Origin: Prinia subflava
Taxonomy: Eukaryota; Chordata; Aves; Passeriformes; Cisticolidae
Direction: 5' to 3'
DNA: 64,000 nt
Assembly (NCBI RefSeq): GCF_021018805.1
Contig: NC_086251.1
Coordinates: 45,268,767-45,332,766, forward strand
Positions 48,301 through 58,960 of this stretch are shown piece after piece. The stretch's first letter is position 1; each line of letters starts with the position of its first letter. The notes under the pieces were generated by a model. The model made no database searches. It was given only the letters and a program-made list of their open reading frames with translations, and was not told where the DNA came from. Both the position numbers and the translations under genes were made by a program.

Positions 48301-51300
48301 GACTGTGCAGAAGAATTGAAGTGGTCTTGAAGTACCTTTGTGGTTGTCCAGAAATCTGTCAGCATCAACCTTTCATCCAGATAGCAAATACTTGGCATGA
48401 ACTCCTTGCTGTGGTTTAGAAAATGTGTGAAAAAAAAGGTTTTCTTCAAAGCTGGCATGCTTAGAGCCTAAAAACTGAAACAATTTCCTTCACAAAAACA
48501 CATTTTTTCTCTAGCCTTGGGAAGATATAGCTCTGTTCATCACACTATCAGAGAGTATATGCAGATAAGCACCAGCACAGAGATGGAGCAACATAAAAGC
48601 TGAATCCTGAAGTTGAGAGCATCTGCACAGCCCCACTGCAGAACCTTGGACAACACCTGAGACTCTCTGGGCCTCCATAGGGATCTCCATGAGGCAGCCA
48701 TGGCCTGTCCAGCCATGAGCAGAACTTCTGGGAGCACTGAGAGCAGCCTCTATCCTCAGGACTGGGGATGGTGATGGGATGGGGCCAGAATGGGCTGATG
48801 GCCCAGCTCAGCAAACCCCATGGGTGGGCAGGGCTGTGGCGAGCTGGAGACAGTTCCTGCTGGGGAATCCTTGGGGCAGGGGATGGTGGCTCTGGCTGGA
48901 TGGCATGGGCTCCTGGGCCTGGTAAGGGCCAGTCAGAGCCATCAGGGTCCTGGCAGAAGGGACATCAATTATTGTCATCACTCTGTCACTGCACTCTTAC
49001 TGCCTTATGAAATCCTTTCATCTCATACTCAGTTAATATTTGGGGTTTGTGACCGATTATTTTATGAGTGTCAAGATTTTCCACGAATACTTGTGGGGAA
49101 CAAGCACAAGTACAGTCCAATAAAACTTCTATGCAAAACTGAGTATCTGTAGAAAATACTTTTCAGCATTCACCCTGTTCTAATAAAAGCAAACCCATTA
49201 TTTTTTTTCCAGAGTTAATTTACTACAGAAAAAGAATTGTACAGAATCTACACAAAAGCACAGAACACAATGCAGATATGAAGGATGATAAACACAAGAT
49301 ATAAATTGAAAGTATTAAGGTAAAAAATGGACAGAAGTTCAGACAAATATAATACTTGCAAACACACAATTTTCAAAAGATGCATTGAGATATGAAAGAT
49401 AGTTTTTATATTTGGGATATTCAAATATATCAAACCAAATTTATGAATGTCATACACATTTTTAGGCCTGAGTAGAGACTATATTCCTGCTTCAAAAGGT
49501 AAATGTTTCTTACAGGAACTAGGGCAAGTAAAAGTAATTAAGAAATACCCTTAGAAAAACTAAGATTTATGCAAGCTACTAATTAATATCTCTGAAAATT
49601 ATATAAATTAGAATATAGACATGGTTAAGCACATATACATTTTGCTGTCTAAAAAAAGGTATTATTTTTGAGTTTGACCTATTTCAAGGAGACTGGTATG
49701 TAAAGGATTGCAGTAACATAATCCAAATAAAGAGATTTTTGATTAAATGTTGCAGTAAAATAGTGCAAAGAGCAAAAGATAGAGCCATATATGAAGAATT
49801 TTAGCTGCATCAGACAAAGACAATATTTTTGACATTATTAGGTAGCTGATAGGAAAGAGAATAATGGGGGAACTTATCAAATATATTAGACATCTATACA
49901 CTACTGCAAAGAGTATCAAGAACCAACAATAAGGACTAGAATTCTTAATGCACAAACAAAGCTTAATTGGCCTCTCAGAGACGTGATGGCCTAAATCAGA
50001 GATACAAGAGACGACTAGGGAGAAAATAAAGCTTTTTACTGTATGGTGAAAATATTTATTCTTTCTCTGTAGCTCAGGAGAAAGAGAGAAGCAGACCTGT
50101 TAAAAGCCTTCAAAAAAGATAAAAAGGGGAATAGAACAAAGTAGCACCATAGCAAGAGAGAATGAGACTGATGCACCTTATTTCGAATACCTAATACCTG
50201 AAGGATGTGGCCTTCTGGTCAAAAGAGAATGCCTGCTGCCTAAGCATTATAAATAGACCCAGTCTACCAATAAATTGTTGAAAGCAATGTTGAAGCATGT
50301 ATTTTTTACAAATGCTGAGAGAACACAGGCTGTCCTATGTGAAAGATGCATTTGATTAAAGAGAAAGAAATATTTGGAAACATGGTATATATGTGAAACT
50401 GTCAAAAAGTATCAAGCTAATAATTCTGTGCAAATTAATGTAAAAGTGGAGCAAAAGCATAGCAATAGAATAAAAATGCAAACTTTAGCCAGGAAGATGA
50501 GTTTAAAAAAAAAAAAAAGGATTTCCAAAGTCAGGAATGAAATAATATTAAGTATGACATTATTAATATTGGTAATATGAGTACAGAATGAGACTATAAA
50601 TCAGAAGGACTCTAAGAGGGGGATGTGGTTTTATAACAAGCAGATAAACTGGAAAAAAACACAAAGGAGAAAACAAATGATGAATGGCTTGCAAGTTAGA
50701 CTTATGAAGAACTGCAGGAAGAAGTTGAATGGGTGAAGAAAATAAACTAGTAAAGAGTAGTTAAATCACCAAGAACTCCTCTTTGGTTTTTTTTCAATTA
50801 TGTGTATGATTTCCTTTTCATGTCTACAAAGGGTAAACTAAAAAGTGATTTGTTCAGCATGTGATGGGAAGATTCTGATAGATTTTAGTTAACCAGTTAG
50901 GTATTAGTAAGACCTTAGAATATCTTTTTAACATTTAAATTTGGGGAGGGGTTTTCTCACTATGTTCTGCAATCCCAATAATTTCAGGATTACATAACAA
51001 ATTTGATGTTATTTGCTAATCCTGAAGGTTTTGATAAAACAATTTTATTGATTTAAATAAGGATTGATCTCTCACTTTTTCCTGCATCTAGAAGACATAT
51101 TACTATATATTTTGCATTGGTTTGTTTTCCTATGAAAGCTGGAGAGTCCAAGATTAAAACTCTGATTTCTCTGCTGGAAGATACAGTTATCAATATGATA
51201 TAATTTTATTATTATATCAAATAATACACAAATTGATATGATTTGTTTTATATCAAAATCAATTCTAAGACAGTCTCTGTGAATTTTGAAATGCTAGAAC

Positions 51301-53183
51301 AAAGCCATATATGAATAATATGCATGGGAATTCTGAGAGTAAAAGGCTTAAAAATGAGTAGGCATTTCATTGGTGATATGAGAATGACAGTGCAGTTGAT
51401 GATATCATTCAGTGTAAATTGTATTCATTGTATTACCACAGAAGAAAATACTCTCCAATCAAGAACTTAATTCAGACATATATACCTGAGTTTTCCCAAA
51501 TTAATAAATAAGAATAATTTAGTAAAACTGGGGTTAAAAAAAACCCACGGATATATGTTTATAATAAATTTGATATGCTCCTACTAATGTTTATTACTGC
51601 TTTGTATGATATAAATTAATCCACTATGCCCCACTCCCTTACATTTCACACCCCTGTTTCTTTGTATATTTTTCTCTCCTCTCGTGTTTCTCACATGCAC
51701 ACACCCCCTTATGTGCTCACTCTCATGTGTATATTTTGGGCACCAATATTACTTTTGAATGGGAAAGAAAACAAGGTGATTGGAAACCCAAGGTAGGTAC
51801 TCACACTTCAGCTACCCAGAGAATAAAATTCCTGAATCATGGCACTGGTACAGTTTTCCAGCAGCAAATGCACTTGAAAGTATAGAAAAAGAAATGTGTT
51901 TGGAAGTCTTGAATCAGGAGTCTTACAATAGTGGTAGCATTTTAGACAAAATACTGAATTTTAATCAGAAACATCAGACAATGGATGAAGACTTGAATGT
52001 TGTCACATCTGTCTTTAGGTCTCTAAAAGTACTCAAAGAGATTCCACATCTGCAAGAGTTACACTATTTCTACTTTATTTTTCCATATAAAAACATGACC
52101 TCTTTTCAATATCTAGTTCTCCAAGAATTTTTAAGAGTTAGGGTTTATTTTAACTTTTAAAATCTTTGATTGTTTCTTGATTTCCATAAAAGAATATATT
52201 TTTATTCCTCACAGTTCACAGATCAAACACTAGTTCATAGATCAGAAAATAATTTGTGATTAACTTTTTCCTTGATTCATAGTGAATTAAAATGATTTTT
52301 TTTTTGATCCCAGAAGGCTCTTCTGAAAATGAAATAGTTTATATTAGATTCATCCCAAGCTTCAGTATGTATTTTAAGTTGACATCTTTTGCATACTCAT
52401 GTGAAAAGTACATTTGAGTACAATAGAGGTTTGCTAGGAATTCTCTTTATTCTCTTTCCTTCTAAAACTCTCTAGATTTTTAGTTTTCTCATTCTAAGGA
52501 AAAATCTAACACCATGAACCTTATTTAAGATTCAAAATACTTTGGCTTGCATTATGCTTTAAAAATTAATGAAACTTAGAAAACACTGTTAGGTTTCTGG
52601 CCTAAACCTTGATGTACAACTCAATTCAGTCCTAACTGCAGATCCACAAGTGGTATATTCATCGTCATTGTGCCAGGATTTTGCTTGTGTTGGTTTGTTT
52701 CATTTCTGACATAACATAAATTATGGGGGGCAGAGGGGGAGGAAGACTGATTTATAAGGTTCTCACTTCATTTCCAAAGATGTTTTGAAGAATATGAGAC
52801 ATAGGTAAGTACACATATCCAGTGACTCTACATTCATCTAATATAAATATCTCAGGCAGAAACTACGTTCCAATATCTTCCACCATATATAAACTCAATG
52901 AGTTAGAGACACCTTTCGTTGTCTTGCCTTTATGTAATTTTCCTAATAGAAGACAAGCTTATAGCCAGAAGATTTCTAAAAGCCTTCAACATGAGCATAA
53001 CGTTTTACTTCTCAAAGTTTTAGTCAGCTCATTTAAAACAAGAGGAAATCAGTATTTTGCCAATGGTTACTCGTTAATCATGTTTACTCAAATGAAAATA
53101 TTTTGATAAAGTTATTAATTTTCTACTATAGTATTTATCCAAGCCTCTTTTTTGCCATCCATCTTAGATTTTCTTCAAGTTCT
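48301..53183. other. AT-rich sequence, no supported gene
   Basis: A GC-richer patch at about 48600-48970 is not assigned to any element. The rest is AT-rich. The 126-codon frame at 51780-52160 begins only with a TTG codon and shows no motif. Confidence 0.6.
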
Positions 53184-53281
53184 GTTCAAATCTCCCTAAC
53201 TATGGTTAAATATGTATTTTTAAAATATTTCAGTTCAAATCTCCCTAACTATGATTAAATATGTATTTTGAAAATATTTCA
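53184..53281. repeat. 49-bp tandem duplication
   Basis: Two adjacent 49-bp copies (53184-53232 and 53233-53281) starting 'gttcaaatctccctaacta' and differing at two positions (g/a and t/g). The high identity against unique flanks indicates a fairly recent local duplication. Confidence 0.95.
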
Positions 53282-53549
53282 AAGATTTTATCATGTTCTA
53301 AAGTACTTTAGCCAAGGGAAAGAACTTTCCTCTTGCTTTGTGGTAAAAAACTCACCCTTTCTGAAAATCCCATTTTATGCCATTGCAGAACACTGTGTGT
53401 ATATAGAGAGCCACAGATATTCTGAAAAGGCAACTCACAGGATTTCTGATTTTCAGCTAAATTAATTTATTTCAAAAACCTCTGTCTGTGAAAGACCTAG
53501 TCTTCTTTAGATTCGAACATGTTTAAATTTGCAAAAATATCTAGTTTTC

Positions 53550-53690
53550 TAGATGAAAAATTGGATCTAAGGGCAGAACACGAAATGTAGCCATGATGAG
53601 GTTATTTCAGACTGCAATCTCAAATTCTCACAGCTACTCACATAATGTAGATAAATGGCAGAAGAAAGGCTAAATGCAAAGTCACAATTC
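53550..53690 (-). mobile_element. possible MIR-like SINE remnant
   Basis: Plus-strand blocks in the order expected for antisense MIR: 'tagatgaaaaattgg', 'gatgaggttattt', 'ctcacagctact', 'aaatggcagaagaaagg'. Each block is weak alone; the order is the main evidence. Highly diverged and easily spurious. Confidence 0.28.
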
Positions 53691-53884
53691 TTAGTACTTA
53701 TGGCACTTGCATAAATTTTCTTTCCAAATTCCTCTGTAGGATGTTATACTTTCAGGCAGATTTCCCTTTCTCAATGATTTGTTTTGAGCTAGATTAATGT
53801 TCTATATTAGCCATCCTGTATTCAGTGTCAGGTTCCCAATTTAGATGTCTATACCCTCTGAAAACACACTAGATAAAGGGAAAG

Positions 53885-54400
53885 AATACAAAAGTAAGAT
53901 TTTAAAGCAGCTTTCCTGAAATTGTCCTTCCCCACTGGACAGAAGAGAAAAAAATAAGATAGAAAATGACTCACAGATTGAGTTGAGGCAATTTACATCA
54001 AAAGTTTGCACATGCACAAGCAAAGAGGGAAATAAAAAGGGCTATGATCTACTTCCCAGCAGGAAGTAATGTTCAGCCACATCCTGGGAAGCAGGGCCTC
54101 CAGAAGGCAAACATCACAAACACCATCACATCCCCAGGCCTTGCCTTACCTTTTATATGTGAGCTGACTTCACACGGTATGGAAAAATCCCTGTGCTTAA
54201 TTTGGGCTGGATCTTACCCACTCCCAGCACCTTGATGGGTGTGGGAATGTTAGAGATAGCCCTGATGCTGTGCCAGCACTGCTCATCTGTAGACAAAACA
54301 CATTTTGTCAACACCTTTCCAGCTACCAATGCAAAGCACAGCACTCTGAGGGCTCCATGGCAAAATGAACTCCAGCTCAGCCAGACCCAAAATGTGTTTG
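53885..54400 (-). mobile_element. avian ERV LTR, minus strand (ERVL-like)
   Basis: Read on the minus strand it begins near 54400 with 'tttgggtctggctgagctgg' and passes through 'tgctgtgctttgcattgg', 'gagcagtgctggcacagcat', 'gtgtgaagtcagctcacata' and a TATA box (ATATAAAAGG region, 54151-54160). It continues through 'acttcctgctgggaagtag' to a U5-like part containing 'ctcaactcaatctgtgagtc' and 'ctgtccagtggggaagg'. This corresponds block by block to a common avian LTR family related to the one at 42898-43445. Ends are decayed and no target duplication is visible. No internal retroviral genes nearby. Confidence 0.75.
54151..54160 (-). promoter_or_regulatory. LTR TATA box
   Basis: The minus strand reads ACATATAAAA followed by GG, at the expected distance from the R/U5-like part of the 53885-54400 LTR. 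Confidence 0.5.
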
Positions 54401-55655
54401 AGGACAAACTGAGCATAGGCTGAGACTTCTCTAGAGCACCTAGAAGTAGTGCAGGAGTAAAATAATATGAATGGTGTGTGTTGGAAAGGACTTGTCATTT
54501 TATTGGGTTTATGTGATGAAGAAGAGATTTTGAAGAAAGGGTCTAAGAGCAGGTGACGGTTTTTTAATTTATCTTGATTTCTTATTGGTCAATTCTCAAG
54601 ACAATTTTACAAATTTCATTCCAATGTTTTTTCCTAATTCCTGTGTGGATATTGTTCATATGATGTCGGTCTTGTAAAAGGTCTTATTTGAAGCAAAGGT
54701 GTCAATCTAATATTGAAGAAAGAGAATTAATATTATTTCCTGATTTTCTTAATTAATGTTTCACTTCTGTCAGATTGAGAAGTAAATAAATGTTGAACTT
54801 TTTCCTTCTTTCTTGGCTATATACTACCAATTATTCCTGGAAAGAATATGAGAATTTCCTTCAGAGAGTGGCAAAAGGATGATATAATCCATGTATAAAG
54901 CAAATAGTTGTAAAGTAACTCAATTTTTATATGCAATATGTGAAAATTATTGTTGTTTCCTGTTTGGTCTCAACAGCAGGTGTCTAGCAATTGGTAGTTA
55001 AAACAAAGATTTAAATGTCTGATATTCCATGCAAAAATATAGTGTGTATATTTCTGAAGTACTAAGCCGACTTCCGTCAGCCAGTTTTTAAGCTCTAAGG
55101 AGACATATATGCATGCTTCTGTCATTCATTTTCTCCTGTTAATTGTACCAAATTTTCTTTGATAAGGTCTAGGAAAGGCAGATTTTTGTAATAAGGAAAG
55201 TGCGGTCAAGATATTTTTTAAATTTATAATCTTATCTTTATAACATCACTTGGGAAATTTAAAAAATAAAACTGATCCCAAAATCTACTAAGCAAGAAAG
55301 TAGTCTTAATGGATTTTTAAATTTAGCTTGAGCTTTGTTGTTGGACTCACACTGTCAAATCAATTAAATAAATTTTTAAAAATTTAGTGGTAGGTGAATC
55401 TACCACTGAGGTCTGAGTCTAATCTATTTATGTGGTGTCAAAAGCTGTTAATCTTTTCCTTTCTAACCCATCAATTGTGCCAAACACCATACCAACTCTT
55501 GTAGGTGTCAGCATTTAAAAAAGAGTAAAACTTTTTGCTGGTGTGGAAAAAATGGATAAAATGTTGTTTGTGTCTTGTTTAGTTCATTGGTGATAGCGAA
55601 TGTAAGCCAGGGTATCTTTCCTATCTTTCAGAAACAAAACAAAACAAACACAAAC

Positions 55656-55847
55656 CTGCTTTCCTTTTTGGTGTGTTGTTGAGTCCTTCAGCAAAACTGG
55701 ATCTTTCAGCTCTGCCAGCGCGTTTGAAAGGTCAGAGTTCATTCTGGCAAGGCTACGAACATACACTTCTGTAACTGAACAGCAGAGCACCATGACAAGC
55801 ATATGACATCGAAGTGATGTTTTTCCAAAAGAGGGAAGAGTTTTCTC
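55656..55847 (-). other. unrecognised open segment, candidate exon
   Basis: On the minus strand the frame is open from just after a TGA at 55848-55850 for 64 codons to a possible donor, AAGCAG|GTTTGT (GT at 55654-55655), and then runs on to a stop near 55584. The translation is well mixed and reads like a real peptide, including VYVRSLARMNSDLSNALAEL and a hydrophobic MLVMVLCC segment before it. No strong acceptor is visible upstream. I do not recognise a family. It may be a chance frame, a relic, or an exon of a gene with very long introns. Confidence 0.2.
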
Positions 55848-57605
55848 TCATGAACCCCTGATTTCTCACAGTGGTACAGCTATACTATCTCCCTTGGGAT
55901 TCTAGACAGCATTCCTATTATCCACTCAGCTTGTACAGTCTTGTTAATGTGCTTCTGTTGTTTTTAGCTGTCACAGAATTGGTGATGTGTAAGTTCACAA
56001 TAAATTCTAAATGTGAATGTTTAGGTAAACACTTTTTTCCCCCTTTAACATAAACACAGATTCTCCCCATTGAGTAATCACCACAGATTCTGCTCAGACA
56101 GCAGATTTTAACAACAGTGAAGGATTCCCCCCAGACATACCTCTCAAGAAATTTGTGTCCCTCCCTCTTAGTTGTTTACAGATAGAAAATATATTTTGTG
56201 ACTAAGTTTAGAGCTTAATACAGCAGGTTCGTTTTGTGATCACCCAGCTGTTCTCATGCCATCATTTATAAGGTAATGAAAAAATGTGACAAGAAACAAG
56301 CTATCTGCAACTCAGTGTTGAACCATATTCTTTTGGGTTGTCTTCCTTATTATACCTATGATAGGTGGGACATCATTAAAGATATTCTGCTGAATATGTT
56401 AAAATGAGGACAATTACTTGAGAATTACAGCTGCAGGTTTGTGTTCTGCTCCTATTTCCCGCTTCTGCGTGCTTGAGAAGAAGACACTGGAAGATAACGA
56501 TTACTGTCATTCTTATATTATGTGTGTCCCAAAAATCCACGGAAGAGGAGCAATATTTAATTAGTTTCACTCACTCCCTCCATTTTGTTTCTATTTTGGT
56601 ATGCCTCTAATTATTCAGAACTTTGTTTCTTCAGGTTTACTCTCTAGAAAGAAAGTTAAATTAATTTAACAACAGGTACATTCAGTCTTCCATCTTCTAT
56701 AGATTAATAGAGCAGAATGGATTTTAAACTGAACAGGCATCCCACATTTCCACTTGGTCAGTGACTGAGAATTTGTCTAGCAAGCTGTTAAAAATTAAAA
56801 AAAAGCATTCACAAGATTTTCATCTGTGCTGATGGCTCTTGTCCAACACTTTCCTTCTAACTACAAAGAAAGGTGTCTGTGACCATTTCTGGTGATTCTT
56901 ATCCTCGTCATATAAGAGGAGGATGTTCCTATCCTCAGATCTCAGAATGTGATTGTAAAGGTTTGCCCCAGGTCTCTGCAAACTCCCTCTTACTGACCAG
57001 AAAGTGATATTAGCTGTGGGAGAAATGCAGCTGCCTGAAGTACCTGGAGGTGCTCACTTAAAAATTCCTACATTCCTACCTCCAAATAAATACATATATA
57101 AAAATCATATATGAGGTAAAGCTGTTTTAGGTATTGGAACATTGTAAATCTAAGAAATATTGTATTTACATTTCACAGTAAAAATAACGCCATTTATTTC
57201 ACCCTGTATTTTTCTTGTGGCCCTTTGCAAGTCATCACTTACTGAATAATCATTCATTATTCTCCTCCACTCATCAAGAGTAAGTCCATAAGTTTTTTTA
57301 TTTCCCAGTCACTTTCAGATAGACAACACATGTCACACTTGGAAAACAGAACAGTTTGGTAATCTGTGTAAAGAGTTCTCAGCCATATATTACATGTTTT
57401 AATCTAATGCTTGTCCTTGATAAAACAACCCATTCGGTTTTGGATGGGGCCATTTCATCAGAAGTAGGAGAGTTCTCTGGTGGCAGCAATTCAGAAAATT
57501 ACTTTGGTCTTCAGAGCTGTTGGTCTGATGAATACAAAACTGAATTTTTAAAGCTTTTCTGAAATGATTCAACATTTTTGTAACCTTTGAGTGCCTGTTT
57601 CACAT

Positions 57606-57636
57606 TTTCATACTCATACACTGTATGAGTGTGAAA
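57606..57636. repeat. 31-bp inverted repeat
   Basis: Two 14-base arms (tttcatactcatac at 57606-57619 and gtatgagtgtgaaa at 57623-57636) are complementary except for one position and enclose a 3-nt loop. Confidence 0.85.
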
Positions 57637-58419
57637 TTCTTTCCCTGTTATTCAAAATAGGTCATGGCTACTGATCTTCAAAGAACCTTTTTGCTGCTAG
57701 CATCTTTATCTCAGGTGGCCTATTGTTTTTATATGGAACTACAACTTCTGCAAAGGAACGGAAGAACTGAGGGTGAGAAGGGGAGGCTACCACTGATGAG
57801 CATTTTTTTCCTCCCTGACCACCCACTACAACTCAGCTACAGATTTTCCAAAGGTGATAAAAAAAGATTTGGAAACTGATTTAACTGTGGATAAAGGGAC
57901 TCCTTATACATGGGCCAGGGGATCAATTTCGTGTAATTAATGTGTGAGAGAAACACTGGTTTAAGAGACAGATACACTTGAATGACACAGAAGCTGTTAC
58001 CTTCCCTCATAAAAGGCAATTTATTGAAATTTTGTGTCAGCTCCTTTGTGCTTGAAGTGCAGGCTTAAACTTCATCTGTAGAATGAAAAATCTGGGGAGG
58101 ATTTATAATGGAGTTTTGTTTTTTATTGCTTCTCACAGTACATAATATAACTAAGTACCTTTTGGCTGAGGATCAATCCTGCTGTGTCGTTTTGCAGATG
58201 AGTGTGGAAATGCAAAGAAAGCAGTTAATTTATAATAACTGACTTTTTGTAAAGATGGCCGTCATCAATTTGCTGAAGAAAATCTGAACAGATATTGGTG
58301 CCGTCATCTACAATATATCTCTACCCTTTGTGCTTGAAGCTTGCACTTCCAGGAGTAGTCAGTGCCCTGAGTGCTGATTTGCAAAACTTGTCTTACAAAA
58401 ACTGATAAAGGTTTAGCAA

Positions 58420-58772
58420 AAGAACTGAAAGGGCCACTGCAATGGCAGAGAAGGTAGTCAGTACTAGTGCAAGATTGTACCAGTGTGGAGGGCAGACTTT
58501 GGCCTGTTTAGAGGCCTGGTTGGCAGAGCTCCTTGGGAGGATATACTGAAAGGAGTCCAGGAAAGCTGGACATTCTTCAAGAAGAAAATCTTAAAAATGT
58601 GGAAGCAGGCTGTCCCCACTAGCAAAATGGATCACCTGTTGGGATCTGTCAACCAGGAAGAAAAGAATTTATCAGCCTTGAAAGAAGGGGCGGGCTCAGG
58701 AGGACTATGAGAATATTGTGGTTATGCAAGGAGAAAATTAAAAGAGCCAAAGCCCAGCTAAAACTCTACCAA
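58420..58772 (+). mobile_element. internal CR1 ORF2 fragment without a 3' end
   Basis: The frame open at 58483-58710 encodes RADFGLFRGLVGRAPWEDIL followed by GVQESWTFFKKKILK. These match the CR1 ORF2 linker between endonuclease and reverse transcriptase (family pattern 'ADFGLFR-LLGR-PW----L---GVQESW--FK---L'). After a frameshift the motif continues as CKEKIKRAKAQLKL, matching 'CREKIRRAKAQLELNL'. The upstream part from 58420 is only weakly recognisable. Unlike ordinary CR1 copies, which lose the 5' end and keep the 3' end, this one stops internally and runs directly into a CTTCCTGG microsatellite. Confidence 0.82.
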
Positions 58773-58773
58773 C

Positions 58774-58960
58774 CTTCCTGGCTTCCTGGCTTCCTGGCTT
58801 CCTGGCTTCCTGGCTTCCTGGCTTCCTTCCTTCCTTCCTTCCTTCCTTCCTTCCTTCCTTCCTTCCTTCCTTCCTTCCTTCCTTCTTTCCTCCCTCCTTC
58901 CCTCCCTCCCTCCCTGCCTTTCTCCCTCCCTCCTTCCCTGCCTTCCTGCCTTCCTGCCTT
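58774..58960. repeat. composite (CTTCCTGG)6 - (CTTC)n - degenerate CCCT/CCTG array
   Basis: Six perfect CTTCCTGG octamers (58774-58821) give way to about 16 CTTC units, then to a mix of CCCT, CCTT and CCTG units until 58960. The plus strand is nearly all pyrimidine except for the GG and G interruptions. Open frames through it are artefacts. The graded structure suggests an octamer that lost its GG by mutation or slippage and expanded as a tetramer. Confidence 0.97.

Larger units (their letters stand above)
54401..58419. other. AT-rich sequence, no supported gene
   Basis: Contains one unrecognised open segment with a possible donor (55656-55847, minus) and a short hairpin (57606-57636). No transposon recognised. 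Confidence 0.6.

Noticed and set aside
51780..52160. 126-codon open frame
   Set aside because: Begins with TTG rather than ATG, no motif, no splice support.
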